Shown piece by piece: positions 1-8,754 of a stretch of DNA of 64,000 nt. Each line of letters begins with the position of its first letter. Within the stretch, counting starts at the first letter, position 1. The position numbers were made by a program, and so were the translations under genes. This DNA comes from UMGS1649 sp045659265. GTDB taxonomy: Bacteria > Bacillota > Clostridia > TANB77 > CAG-465. Below the pieces are notes generated by a model. That model did no database searches, was not told the origin of the DNA, and saw only the letters and a program-made list of their open reading frames with translations. Where the stretch lies: NCBI GenBank assembly GCA_045659265.1, contig JAZOWO010000131.1, positions 9,627 through 73,626 on the forward strand, given 5' to 3'.

Positions 1-671
1 ATATTAGTGAACTAATTCTAAAGATTCTTAAAGGATACAATGTTTCTGTAATTGAACTTGGTGTTCAATCTATGGATGATGAAGTATTACTTAAGGCTAA
101 ACGCGGACATACATCAGAAGATGTTGTTAAAGCGTCAGAATTAATAAACAAATATGGCTTTGAACTTGGACATCAAGTTATGGTGGGATTACCAGAAAGT
201 ACATTAGAAAAGGAACTTGAAACGGTAAGAAAAAGTATTGAACTTAAACCTAAAATGGTTAGAATATATCCAGTATATGTGCTTAAAGAAAGTAAACTGT
301 GGGATATGTATGAATCTGGAGAATATAAACCGTTAGAAGTAGAAGATGCAGTAGCTAGAGCGAGTGCGATGTATGAAGAATATATAAAGCACAACATTAA
401 AGTTATTAGAATAGGCCTTCAAACAACAGAAGAAATTAATTCTAAAAATGAAGAGATAAAAGGTCCAGTTACAGATAATTATAAAGAACAAGTGTTATCT
501 AGCATAGCTAAAAAACATACTTTAGAGAAAATAAGCAAGGCTAAGGATAATAGGGAAATAATAATTCAAGTACCCGAATCACAAATAAACTATGTTGTGG
601 GTAGCAAGAAATCTAATATATCACAGTACGAAAGTGGATACAGTGGAAAAGTTAGAGTCAAAATCAAATAG
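1..671 (+). CDS. Radical SAM protein, Elp3-like (C-terminal part)
   Basis: The window edge cuts the gene. The frame is open from base 3 and gives the last 222 residues. The N-terminal part with the CxxxCxxC iron-sulfur motif is not visible. What remains has the late half of a radical SAM barrel: a GVQSMDD segment, then KAKRGHT, then VMVGLPEST, then a strand and helix region ending in RIGLQTTEEIN. This order matches bacterial Elp3-like/HemN-like radical SAM proteins common in clostridia. The last 70 residues are a small positively charged tail typical of that group. The substrate cannot be told from this part. Family assignment is good; the subfamily is inferred. Confidence 0.7.
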   Translation, partial: ISELILKILKGYNVSVIELGVQSMDDEVLLKAKRGHTSEDVVKASELINKYGFELGHQVMVGLPESTLEKELETVRKSIELKPKMVRIYPVYVLKESKLWDMYESGEYKPLEVEDAVARASAMYEEYIKHNIKVIRIGLQTTEEINSKNEEIKGPVTDNYKEQVLSSIAKKHTLEKISKAKDNREIIIQVPESQINYVVGSKKSNISQYESGYSGKVRVKIK

Positions 672-679
672 AATTAAAG

Positions 680-713
680 AAAAGTGGTATAGAGCATACT
701 GCTTTTCTTTTTT
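680..713 (+). terminator. Intrinsic terminator after radical SAM gene
   Basis: Arms 680-690 and 696-706 pair (AAAAGTGGTAT with ATACTGCTTTT, two G-U pairs) and are followed by a run of T. Confidence 0.6.
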
Positions 714-825
714 ATCATAAATACTTTCTTGTACTATTTTGGATGCGCACAAATTATATATTTTCCATTGCATTTTCAAAATTCTTAAGATATAATGATT
801 GTGTATATAGTAAAAGGGGAAACTT

Positions 826-2067
826 ATGGACAAACCACTTGCGTTTAGAATGAAACCAACGACGCTAGAAGAGTTCTACGGACAAGAACATATTGTGGGT
901 AAAGATAAGTTGTTATATAGATTAATAAAAGCAGATAGATTAACATCTGTAATATTTTGGGGACCACCTGGTTGTGGTAAAACATCGCTTGCGAGGGTAA
1001 TAGCGAATACTACAAAATATAACTTTGTTGAGCTAAATGCTACTTCTGCGGGAGTATCAGATATTAAGAAAATAGCAGAAGATACTAACAACTTGTTCTT
1101 CAATCCAAGCGGAAAGACAATAGTCTTTATTGATGAAATACATAGATTTAATAAGTTGCAACAAGATGCACTTCTACCTATGGTAGAAAAGGGGACAATT
1201 ATATTAATTGGTGCAACAACAGAGAATCCATATTTCGAAGTAAATAAGGCTTTGGTTTCAAGATCAACAATATTTAAATTAGAACCATTAACTACTGATG
1301 CGGTAGAAGATATAATAAGGTCTACGTTATCTAACAAAGAAAATGGACTTGGAAACTATAAAATAGATATAGATGATGATGCTATAGGATTTTTAGCAAG
1401 AACTACCGAAGGTGATGTAAGAACTGCGTTAAATGCATTAGAACTTGCAGTAATAAGTTCGGAGCTTGAAGCGGATGGTAGCGTTAAAGTTACAGCAAAT
1501 ATCTTAGAAGAATGTTTACAAAGCAGAAAACTGTATTACGATAAAAACTCAGAAGTGCATTATGATACAATTTCAGCGTTCATTAAATCAATGCGCGGAA
1601 GTGATGCGAATGCTGCAATACATTATTTAGCAAGAATGCTAGAAGCAGGAGAAGATCCGATGTTTATAGCAAGAAGAATTGTAATATGTGCAGCAGAAGA
1701 TGTAGGACTAGCAAATCCTAACGCTTTGGTAGTAGCAAATGCGGCAATGCAAGCAGTACATCAAGTAGGAATGCCTGAAGCAAGAATTATTCTTGCAGAA
1801 GCAGTTTGTGTAGTTGCTAACTCTAGAAAATCTAATAGCGCATATTTAGCAATAAACAATGCGATAGAAGATGTGCATAATATGGATGTTGGTGAAGTAC
1901 CAATGCATATTAGAAATGCACCGATAAAGGAAATGGAAAAGGATGGCTACCATGTAGGATACAAATATCCACATGATTATCCAGGTGGAATAGTAGAGCA
2001 ACAATATCTACCAGATGAAATTAAGGACAAAAAATACTACATTCCTAAAGAATGGGAGGTTAGATAG
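826..2067 (+). CDS. rarA: Replication-associated recombination protein A (RarA/MgsA AAA ATPase)
   Basis: A 413-residue clamp-loader-like AAA+ ATPase that acts at stalled replication forks. Walker A is GPPGCGKTS at residues 46-54, Walker B is FIDEIHRF near 101-108, and sensor 1 lies in GATTENP near 130. The C-terminal tetramerisation region contains ARRIVICAAEDVGLANPNAL, characteristic of the MgsA/RarA family. Length is normal. The ATG follows AAAAGGGGAAAC. The next gene overlaps its stop by one base, so the two are probably co-transcribed. Confidence 0.95.
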   Translation: MDKPLAFRMKPTTLEEFYGQEHIVGKDKLLYRLIKADRLTSVIFWGPPGCGKTSLARVIANTTKYNFVELNATSAGVSDIKKIAEDTNNLFFNPSGKTIVFIDEIHRFNKLQQDALLPMVEKGTIILIGATTENPYFEVNKALVSRSTIFKLEPLTTDAVEDIIRSTLSNKENGLGNYKIDIDDDAIGFLARTTEGDVRTALNALELAVISSELEADGSVKVTANILEECLQSRKLYYDKNSEVHYDTISAFIKSMRGSDANAAIHYLARMLEAGEDPMFIARRIVICAAEDVGLANPNALVVANAAMQAVHQVGMPEARIILAEAVCVVANSRKSNSAYLAINNAIEDVHNMDVGEVPMHIRNAPIKEMEKDGYHVGYKYPHDYPGGIVEQQYLPDEIKDKKYYIPKEWEVR

Positions 2068-3242
2068 TGTCAAGAAAAGATAAAAGAGAAGAAAATAAGA
2101 AGCACGAATCTATGCCTAAAAAGAAAATAGTAATAAAGTTACCGGAATTTAAAGGATTCACAAAAAAACAAATAGTAGCAGCTGTGCTAATTGCACTAGG
2201 ACTTGTAATTGTTCTTTGTTTAATGAATTATTCGGAATTTGGTTTGGTATTAAATAAAAAAATTACGGATGAAGATGTTGTAAAAGTAGATTTAATAAGC
2301 ACTAACAATAAAATTTATTCATATTATAACGAAGTTTTAATAGCTGATTCGGATAAAATAACAACATACAATAAGTATGGAAGAAAAACATGGGAAATAA
2401 AAATGCAAGGCGCAATAGATGCCAAAATTGTTACTAATGGTAAATATCTGCAAATTATAAATACAGATAAATCAATTGCATATGTTTTTAATGACAAATA
2501 TGAAACTGCACAAATTCGAGTTGAAGGTAAAATTCTTTCTGGAAACATTACTTCAAAAGGAGATTGTGTAATTGAATACGAAGCTTCTGGTAATAAAAAA
2601 ATACTAGGCGTTTACGATAAGAACGGTAAAGCAAGATATAATGTAAAACTAAGTAATAATACGATAGGTCAATACATATTATCTGAAGATTCTAAAAAAT
2701 TGGTGTATGTAGATGTAAATATAAATGGAATAAGTGTTGCATCATCGATTAAACTTGTTGAGTTAAAAGATTCAGCAAAGGTAGTTGAACTTGCTCTTAA
2801 AGAAAATTCGTTAATATATGAAATGGATTTAGTGGGTACTAAGCTTACATATAGAACAGATAAAGATATTGTTCAATTAGATATAAATACAAAAAGAGAA
2901 AAGATAAGTAGTGTTGAACAGTCTGGTGTTGTTTCGCTAGATTTAGATGAAAATAAATATTCATATGTAGAATTTAATAATGGCAAATATTTATTAGGTA
3001 TAAAGAGTATAGGCGGCAAAGACAAAGAAAAAATCGAGATAAAGGAAATGCCTAAACATTACATTTATTCTAAAAATAAAGTGTATGTATGTTTCCAAAA
3101 AGAGATGTATGTATATAATGATTACAAGATGATGATTAAAGAGTATAATAGTGATATGGTTATAACAAAACCGGTTATTTTAGGTGAAGGAAATAACATA
3201 GCGTTTCTTGTTTCAAATAAATTAATAATTTATACAATATAA
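2067..3242 (+). CDS. Membrane-anchored DUF5711-like protein
   Basis: A 391-residue protein starting at GTG, which overlaps the rarA stop by one base and has GGGAGGT 6-12 bases upstream. It has a lysine-rich cytoplasmic N-terminus, one membrane segment at about residues 35-53, and a long extracellular part made of short beta strands with repeated patterns such as TYNKYGRKTWEI and VYDKNGKARYNV, which suggests a beta-propeller. This arrangement resembles the DUF5711 family of clostridia. The next genes encode CvpA and LCP proteins, so a cell-envelope role is plausible but unproven. Confidence 0.6.
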   Translation: MSRKDKREENKKHESMPKKKIVIKLPEFKGFTKKQIVAAVLIALGLVIVLCLMNYSEFGLVLNKKITDEDVVKVDLISTNNKIYSYYNEVLIADSDKITTYNKYGRKTWEIKMQGAIDAKIVTNGKYLQIINTDKSIAYVFNDKYETAQIRVEGKILSGNITSKGDCVIEYEASGNKKILGVYDKNGKARYNVKLSNNTIGQYILSEDSKKLVYVDVNINGISVASSIKLVELKDSAKVVELALKENSLIYEMDLVGTKLTYRTDKDIVQLDINTKREKISSVEQSGVVSLDLDENKYSYVEFNNGKYLLGIKSIGGKDKEKIEIKEMPKHYIYSKNKVYVCFQKEMYVYNDYKMMIKEYNSDMVITKPVILGEGNNIAFLVSNKLIIYTI

Positions 3243-3257
3243 GGGGGAATATGAAAA

Positions 3258-3932
3258 ATGATTATTGATATAATTATAGTAGCCTTGTTTTTAGGTGCAG
3301 CTGGGGTAGGCTATAATAAAGGCGGATTAAAACTTATAGCAAGTTTTGGTACATTTATAGTTGCATTTATTGCAGCTTACTTATTAGCTAATACAACTGG
3401 TATGGCTCTTAAGAAAACAGAAATCGGTGCTACAGCAGCTAAAACAATAAAAACATCGTTAGTTAATGTTTTAGATTTAACAAAAGGAGATAATCCAGTA
3501 GCAGGTGTTGTTACAGATATAGCTTCAAATATACCAGTAGGTGGAGATATAATTCAAAAGTTAGTAAATAAAATAAATAAAGAATTACAAGCAAGCAGCG
3601 CAGTATTAGCGAACAAGGTTGTAAATTACTTATTTATAGGTATTGGTTTTATGCTTATATTTATAACTGCAAAAGTAGTATTAAGTGTAGCATTCTTTAT
3701 CTTAGAATTAATATTTGAACTTCCGCTTCTAAAAGAGATGAATAAGTTGGTAGGACTAGGATTAGAAAGTGGATTTATGCTAATAAAAATCTGGATGGTA
3801 TTTGGTTTGATAAGCTTCATGTCACCAATGGATTTCATGGCAAAAGCAGTTAAGCTATTAAATGACACAGTTCTTGCTAAATTAATATATGACAACAACT
3901 GGTTATTATCATTTATAATAAGCATATTATAA
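3258..3932 (+). CDS. CvpA family membrane protein
   Basis: A 224-residue protein with four hydrophobic segments. The N-terminus (MIIDIIIVALFLGAAGVGYN, then KGG) is the CvpA signature: a membrane helix followed by G-x-x-x-G near residues 15-23. The family is known from colicin V production and was later tied to envelope stress. The middle is a less hydrophobic amphipathic stretch (residues 55-115), longer than in E. coli CvpA. It sits 15 bases after the DUF5711-like gene and 9 bases before the LCP gene, so all three look like one operon. Confidence 0.8.
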   Translation: MIIDIIIVALFLGAAGVGYNKGGLKLIASFGTFIVAFIAAYLLANTTGMALKKTEIGATAAKTIKTSLVNVLDLTKGDNPVAGVVTDIASNIPVGGDIIQKLVNKINKELQASSAVLANKVVNYLFIGIGFMLIFITAKVVLSVAFFILELIFELPLLKEMNKLVGLGLESGFMLIKIWMVFGLISFMSPMDFMAKAVKLLNDTVLAKLIYDNNWLLSFIISIL

Positions 3933-3941
3933 TAATAAGGA

Positions 3942-4910
3942 ATGATGAATTTGAAAAAGAAGAAACGTACATTATGTGCAAGAATAACAAGATTTTGTAC
4001 ATGTATAACAATATTATCAGTAATTGCATGGGTAGCGCTTTTCAACATAAATAATATGTTGGGCGCTACAAGCGCATCAGCAGGAAAACCTGAAGATGAA
4101 CTATTTAAGTATTCTAACGAACCGAAAAAAGATAATGTTTCATTGCTTTTTGCAGGCGTAGACAAAGATGGACTTAGAACAGATAGTATAATTTATGCGA
4201 AATACGATACTATAAATAACAAGTTATATATGATGTCTATACCAAGAGATACTTATACAGATCATAAGTATGCTACTAATAAGATAAATACAATTTATCG
4301 TGGTGGCAAGTATACTAACGAGTTTATAGAAGAAATAGAAGAACTTTTAGATGTAAACATAGATTATTATGCTGTAATTAATTTAAAGGTTGTATCAGAT
4401 GTTGTAGATGCAATAGGTGGTATAAATATAACTCTAGAAGATGATGTTTGGAAATTAGATAAAAAAACAGGAAAATGGAATTTAGCATTCCCTAAAGGAG
4501 AACAAACATTAAATGCAAAACAAGTTGAAACTTTAATTAGAAATAGGGATTATAAAGATGGAGATTTGTCTAGAGGAAAAATGCAAAGAAACGTAATAAC
4601 AGCATTAATTAAGAATTTGGTTTCTACAAAAACTCTTATGAAATTAATGGATATTAAAGATATTGTTCTAAACAATACAAATACTAATATTACAGTTAGA
4701 GAAGGTATGAAATATTTAGGTGAAATTAAAGAGGTAGATCTAAAAAATGTTGTTTCAACTAATATGCCACTTTTAGATATAAACTATGTTGTTGACGGTA
4801 CAGCCTGTGTACTTGTAAACAAGGAAAAGGCAAGAAAAATAATTAAAGAAGACTGGGTTTATACACCTGAAGAAACAAATAATGAAACCTTAAATAATGA
4901 GCAAAATTAA
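3942..4910 (+). CDS. LytR-CpsA-Psr (LCP) family cell-wall polymer transferase
   Basis: A 322-residue protein of the family that attaches teichoic-acid-like or other polymers to peptidoglycan. It has a basic N-terminus, one membrane segment at about residues 20-38, and an extracellular LCP domain. Visible family motifs are AGVDKDGLRTDSI, the IPRDTY box and, later, RNRDYKDGDLSRGKMQ, which carry the conserved Asp and Arg residues of the active site. The start is ambiguous: ATG at 3942, ATG at 3945 and TTG at 3951 are all in frame, and the ribosome site AAGGA at 3937 suits the TTG best. Confidence 0.9.
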   Translation: MMNLKKKKRTLCARITRFCTCITILSVIAWVALFNINNMLGATSASAGKPEDELFKYSNEPKKDNVSLLFAGVDKDGLRTDSIIYAKYDTINNKLYMMSIPRDTYTDHKYATNKINTIYRGGKYTNEFIEEIEELLDVNIDYYAVINLKVVSDVVDAIGGINITLEDDVWKLDKKTGKWNLAFPKGEQTLNAKQVETLIRNRDYKDGDLSRGKMQRNVITALIKNLVSTKTLMKLMDIKDIVLNNTNTNITVREGMKYLGEIKEVDLKNVVSTNMPLLDINYVVDGTACVLVNKEKARKIIKEDWVYTPEETNNETLNNEQN

Positions 4911-4927
4911 TTTGCTCATTATTTTTG
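4893..4927 (+). terminator. Terminator of LCP operon
   Basis: AATAATGAGCAAA (4893-4905) pairs with TTTGCTCATTATT (4911-4923), followed by T. The hairpin begins inside the last codons of the LCP gene. Confidence 0.85.
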
Positions 4928-4958
4928 TATTAATATCTATATATTATGGTAAAAACTG

Positions 4959-4987
4959 TTGAAAAAAACAAAAAGTTATGTTATACT
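4959..4987 (+). promoter_or_regulatory. SigA promoter of rpsB-tsf
   Basis: TTGAAA at 4959-4964, a 17-base spacer, and TATACT at 4982-4987. Transcription would begin near 4994, giving a leader of about 109 bases. Confidence 0.8.
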
Positions 4988-5015
4988 AATTGGGTCACGT
5001 ATGTGATAATACACA

Positions 5016-5073
5016 CACAAACAAAGTCTATAGCCCTTCCTCGAAAGAGGTCATATAGATGCCAAAGTTTGTG
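5016..5073 (+). ncRNA. Structured leader RNA of rpsB (candidate ribosomal-protein leader)
   Basis: A nested three-part hairpin in the 5' leader. Outer stem: CACAAAC (5016-5022) with GTTTGTG (5067-5073). Middle stem: TCTATA (5027-5032) with TATAGA (5054-5059). Tip: CCTC (5039-5042) with GAGG (5047-5050), closed by a GAAA tetraloop. Internal loops (AAAG, GCCCTT, TCA, TGCCAAA) separate the stems. This lies between a SigA promoter and the S2 gene, so autoregulation by S2 is a reasonable guess. I cannot match it to a named leader class. Confidence 0.6.
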
Positions 5074-5102
5074 GAGGAAATTAAAAAAGGAGGATTTTTA
5101 AA

Positions 5103-5951
5103 ATGGCAATTATACCTATGAGATCATTACTAGAAGCTGGTGTACACTTTGGACACCAAACAAAAAGATGGGACCCAAGAATGGCTCCTTACATCTTTAC
5201 AGCAAGAAATGGAATATACATTCTTGACTTACAAAAAACTTTAAAGAAAGCAGTAGAAGCTTACGAACTAGTTAATAAAGTAGCTAGTGAAGGTGGTTCA
5301 ATACTATTTGTTGGAACTAAAAAACAAATAGCTGAATGCATCAAAGAAGAAGCTGAAAGATGTGGAATGTACTACATCAACAGCAGATGGTTAGGTGGAA
5401 CATTAACTAACTTTAAAACAATAAGAACTAGAATAGCTAGACTTGTTGAATTAGAAACTATGGAAGCTGATGGAACATTCGATTTACTTCCAAAGAAAGA
5501 AGTTAGCAAATTAAAACTAGAAATGGAAAAATTAAACCTTAACCTTGGTGGTATTAAAGATATGGAAAAACTTCCATCATTAATATTCTTAGTAGACTCT
5601 AAGAAAGAATTAATTTGTACTAAGGAAGCTAGAAAACTTGGTATACCAACAATCGGTTTAATAGATTCTAACTGTAACCCTAACGATGTTGACTACGTAA
5701 TCCCAGGTAACGACGATGCAGTAAGAGCAGTTAAATTAATAACAGCTAAAATGGCAGACGCAGCTATCGCTGGAAAAAACGGTGAACCAGTTGAAGATTT
5801 AGGTCTTGATGATGTAGAAACTATGGAAGATCTAGTTAAAGAAATGGGCGAAGATAAAATAGAAAGAAAACAAAACAGACCAGCTAGAAGACCAAGACAA
5901 GAAAAAGCTACAGAAGAAGTAGTAGAAGAAACTACAACTAAGGAGGAATAA
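5103..5951 (+). CDS. rpsB: 30S ribosomal protein S2
   Basis: The 282-residue S2 protein. It starts with the family pattern MRSLLEAGVHFGHQTKRWDP and contains GTKKQI, NSRWLGGTLTN and GIPTIGLIDSNCNP, all diagnostic of S2. After about residue 235 it has an acidic and then a basic-acidic tail (RPARRPRQEKATEEVVEE), a common low-complexity extension. The start has a strong AAAAAGGAGG site 9 bases upstream. tsf follows after 4 bases, the usual order. Confidence 0.99.
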   Translation: MAIIPMRSLLEAGVHFGHQTKRWDPRMAPYIFTARNGIYILDLQKTLKKAVEAYELVNKVASEGGSILFVGTKKQIAECIKEEAERCGMYYINSRWLGGTLTNFKTIRTRIARLVELETMEADGTFDLLPKKEVSKLKLEMEKLNLNLGGIKDMEKLPSLIFLVDSKKELICTKEARKLGIPTIGLIDSNCNPNDVDYVIPGNDDAVRAVKLITAKMADAAIAGKNGEPVEDLGLDDVETMEDLVKEMGEDKIERKQNRPARRPRQEKATEEVVEETTTKEE

Positions 5952-5955
5952 TAAT

Positions 5956-6600
5956 ATGGTAACAGCAGAACAAGTTAAAGAATTAAGAGAAATGACAGGT
6001 GCAGGCGTTATGGACTGCAAAAAAGTTTTAGTTGAAACTGATGGAAACATGGATAAAGCAGTTGAACTATTACGTGAAAGAGGAATAGCTAAAGCAGCTA
6101 AAAAAGCTAGCAGAATAGCAGCTGAAGGATTAGTAGAAGCATATATCCACAGCGGAAGATATGGTGCATTAGTTGAAGTAAACTCTGAAACTGACTTCGT
6201 TTCTAAAAACGAAGAATTCAGAACATTTGTAAGAGATGTTGCAATGCATATAGTTGCTTCAAATCCTAAATATGTTTCAAGAGATGAAGTTCCTGCTGAT
6301 GTTGTAGAAGCTGAAAAAGAAATTCTTAAAGCACAAGCTTTAAATGAAGGAAAACCAGCAGCAATTGTAGATAAAATGGTAGAAGGAAGAATAAACAAAT
6401 TTTTCGAGGAAGTATGTTTATTAGATCAACCATTCGTTAAAGATCAAGACAAAACAGTTCAAGAAGTTCTTAACGAAAAAATCGCTGTAATTGGTGAAAA
6501 CATAGTAATCAGAAGATTTGTTAGATTTGAAAGAGGCGAAGGAATCGAAAAGAAAAAAGAAAACTTTGCTGAAGAAGTAATGAAACAAGTTAATGGTTAA
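5956..6600 (+). CDS. tsf: Translation elongation factor Ts
   Basis: A 214-residue EF-Ts, the GDP/GTP exchange factor for EF-Tu. The N-terminal UBA-like domain has LREMTGAGVMDCKKVL, and the core carries the conserved VEVNSETDFVSKN segment. It is the short clostridial form, with a single copy of the core subdomain and no C-terminal extension. The ribosome site TAAGGAGG overlaps the end of rpsB. A strong terminator follows, so rpsB-tsf forms a two-gene operon; pyrH is not behind it as in many relatives. Confidence 0.98.
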   Translation: MVTAEQVKELREMTGAGVMDCKKVLVETDGNMDKAVELLRERGIAKAAKKASRIAAEGLVEAYIHSGRYGALVEVNSETDFVSKNEEFRTFVRDVAMHIVASNPKYVSRDEVPADVVEAEKEILKAQALNEGKPAAIVDKMVEGRINKFFEEVCLLDQPFVKDQDKTVQEVLNEKIAVIGENIVIRRFVRFERGEGIEKKKENFAEEVMKQVNG

Positions 6601-6622
6601 TAAAAACAAATAAAGCAAATAA

Positions 6623-6651
6623 AAATGAGTACCATTGGTACTCATTTTTTA
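6623..6651. terminator. Bidirectional terminator between tsf and the carboxypeptidase gene
   Basis: AAATGAGTACC (6623-6633) pairs with GGTACTCATTT (6637-6647). A-tracts and T-tracts on both sides let it serve both converging genes. Confidence 0.85.
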
Positions 6652-6684
6652 TATTTTTAAGTTAAGTTTTGTTATACATTTACT

Positions 6685-8037
6685 TTATTTATTTAATTTC
6701 CTAGTTCTGTTTGCTTTTCTTTTAAGTGTAGTTTTAATTTCTTTTTCTACATTCTCTTTATTCATTGAACGCTTTTGCTTTTTTATTTTGTTTTTCTTAA
6801 TCTTAGCAATAACAGATATTACAAGTATAATAACAACTAAACAAATAATTAATATAGTCGTGAATTCTGGTTCTCTAACAATGTTCAATGTTTTTAATTC
6901 TGTAATTGTTAAATCGTAAGTTGCGTTATATGAACCTTTATCGGTATTTATTGTAAATGTTATATCTCCATAATCTTCATTATTCTTAAGGTTTTCTTTT
7001 GTTACAGTAGATAAGTTTATTTCGTCTAACTTTAACTCATAAGATATTGATACTATAGTTTCGTCATTTTTCATAAGTAGTTCTAAATTATCTTTGATAT
7101 TTAATTTGTACTTTAAGTTTGTTTGATAGTTTATATAGTCAAAGGAATAACTTTCTTTGTTATCAAAAGTGCGTCTATTAAAATTATCAAAAGAATAATT
7201 GAATAAGTCTATAGCATCTGTATATCTAGCATCTTGACCGTTTACTTGGCCAGCCTTAAAGACAGCTATAATAATTGTTTTATCATCTTTTTTTCCTAGT
7301 GTAACTAGAGTTCTTCCTGCTTCATCTGTATATCCTGTTTTTCCACCTATTGCATATTCATAATATCTTCCGTGTTGATTTTCAGATTTAGTAAGTAATA
7401 GCCTATTTGTATTATACAAATATCTTTTAGATTTAGTCTTATTTGTTTCTGGTACTATATATAGTTTTGTAGAAATAATCTCAACAAATTTTTCGTTTTG
7501 GATACAATAATTAAATATTTTAGCAATATCTAATGCGGTTGTGTAATGGTTATCATCTGAGTAACCATGTGCGTTTACAAAATTTGTTCCTGTACAGCCA
7601 AGTTCTTTAGCTTTATCGTTCATAAGTTTAACGAAGTCTGTGATATTTCCTGAAACAGCCTCTGCTAAAACGTTTGCAGCATCGTTACCAGAGTATATAA
7701 GAAGGCAATGAAGTAGTTCATCAACTGTAAGAATTTCACCTTCTTTAATATATGCACTTGAACTATCCCAAGGTATTTTAAGAGCTGTTTTTGTAGCAAC
7801 TATGTTTTGGGTTAAATCTAAGTTTTCTAACGCTAAAATAGCAGTAATAATCTTTGTTATGCTAGCTGGATATACTTTGTCGTTTATATTTTTATCGTAA
7901 AGTATTGTACCTGAACCAGCTTCCATAGCGATAGCAGATTTAGAATTAGTGCTAGGCGGTTCAGTAGCAAATACCGAGAAACAATTAAATAATATAAATG
8001 TGAATATCCAAAGCTTGTATGAAATTTTGAGTTTCAT
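6685..8037 (-). CDS. Serine-type D-alanyl-D-alanine carboxypeptidase (DacF/PBP5 family)
   Basis: A 450-residue secreted penicillin-binding protein that removes the terminal D-Ala from peptidoglycan peptides. It has a signal peptide ending near FSVFA (residue 24), the catalytic SITK tetrad (SxxK) near residue 60, the SGN motif (YSGNDAANVLAE) near 118, and KTG in GGKTGYTDEAGR near 234. After a C-terminal beta region there is a membrane helix at about 394-415 and a basic tail, so it is membrane-anchored. It reads against its neighbours and sits between tsf and frr. A spore-cortex or vegetative role cannot be decided from sequence. Confidence 0.92.
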   Translation of the reverse strand: MKLKISYKLWIFTFILFNCFSVFATEPPSTNSKSAIAMEAGSGTILYDKNINDKVYPASITKIITAILALENLDLTQNIVATKTALKIPWDSSSAYIKEGEILTVDELLHCLLIYSGNDAANVLAEAVSGNITDFVKLMNDKAKELGCTGTNFVNAHGYSDDNHYTTALDIAKIFNYCIQNEKFVEIISTKLYIVPETNKTKSKRYLYNTNRLLLTKSENQHGRYYEYAIGGKTGYTDEAGRTLVTLGKKDDKTIIIAVFKAGQVNGQDARYTDAIDLFNYSFDNFNRRTFDNKESYSFDYINYQTNLKYKLNIKDNLELLMKNDETIVSISYELKLDEINLSTVTKENLKNNEDYGDITFTINTDKGSYNATYDLTITELKTLNIVREPEFTTILIICLVVIILVISVIAKIKKNKIKKQKRSMNKENVEKEIKTTLKRKANRTRKLNK

Positions 8038-8060
8038 TTATTCACCTCGTAAGTAGCTCT

Positions 8061-8089
8061 ATTATACTATACAATAATCAAATAGTGAA
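8061..8089 (-). promoter_or_regulatory. Promoter of the carboxypeptidase gene
   Basis: On the minus strand TTCACT (8084-8089), a 17-base spacer, and TATAAT (8061-8066). The ribosome site GAGGTGA follows at the end of the short leader. Confidence 0.65.
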
Positions 8090-8106
8090 TAGATTTTTAT
8101 AAAATA

Positions 8107-8135
8107 TTGATTTAACATCTAGTATGATATAAAAT
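8107..8135 (+). promoter_or_regulatory. Promoter of the pilin-like gene
   Basis: TTGATT (8107-8112), a 17-base spacer, and TAAAAT (8130-8135). Confidence 0.55.
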
Positions 8136-8155
8136 ATGATTGAAATGAGGAGATT

Positions 8156-8650
8156 ATGAAAATGCATAAAAAACAAGGTGTAACAATGATAACATTATCG
8201 CTAGCAGTTGCAATAATGGCTATACTTACAGCAGCTGTTATAGTAAATATAGATAATATAGTGCCAAACGCTAGAAAATCTAAAATAGCAGAGGAATTTG
8301 AATTAATAGAAGACAAGGTTAAGGAATATTATTTAGCATATGGAAATTATCCGGTGCTAAATGATAGGACGTTTACAAAGTCTCAACTTATTGCGTTAAA
8401 CACAAACGGTAAGAGCGGAAATTTATCTGCAACAATAACAGCGAATGGCGATGATAATGCTATATTCTTTGTCGTTGATTTAGAAAAAATAAGAGTTACA
8501 ACATATAACTATGGTAAAAACATTACTCAAGATGATGTTTATGTTGTGTCCGATTTAACAGGAAATCTATATTATCCAAAAGGCATCTTTGCTAATGGGA
8601 AAATGGTATTTTCTACATGTGATTTTGAAGAAACAACAAATATAGATTAA
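8156..8650 (+). CDS. Type IV pilin-like protein
   Basis: A 164-residue protein with the class III signal pattern: short basic leader MKMHKKQG, then a hydrophobic helix starting VTMITLSLAVAIMAILTAA. Prepilin peptidase would cut after Gly8. The usual Glu at mature position 5 is replaced by Thr. The rest is a small globular domain with YLAYGNYPVL, as in pseudopilins and major pilins. Start could be 8156 or 8162; GAGGAG at 8147-8152 is better spaced for 8162. A stand-alone prepilin peptidase gene is at 53573 in this window. No other pilus genes lie nearby. Confidence 0.75.
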   Translation: MKMHKKQGVTMITLSLAVAIMAILTAAVIVNIDNIVPNARKSKIAEEFELIEDKVKEYYLAYGNYPVLNDRTFTKSQLIALNTNGKSGNLSATITANGDDNAIFFVVDLEKIRVTTYNYGKNITQDDVYVVSDLTGNLYYPKGIFANGKMVFSTCDFEETTNID

Positions 8651-8696
8651 GAGTAAAAAAATAGATTATAAGAATGTGTGAGATATCGGAAAACTA

Positions 8697-8724
8697 TTGA
8701 TTTTTTGCATAAATATAGTATAAT
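8697..8724 (+). promoter_or_regulatory. SigA promoter of frr
   Basis: TTGATT (8697-8702), a 16-base spacer, and TATAAT (8719-8724), with GGAGGT (8741-8746) before the frr ATG. Confidence 0.7.
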
Positions 8725-8754
8725 AGTCACAGAGATTTTTGGAGGTAAAAACAT

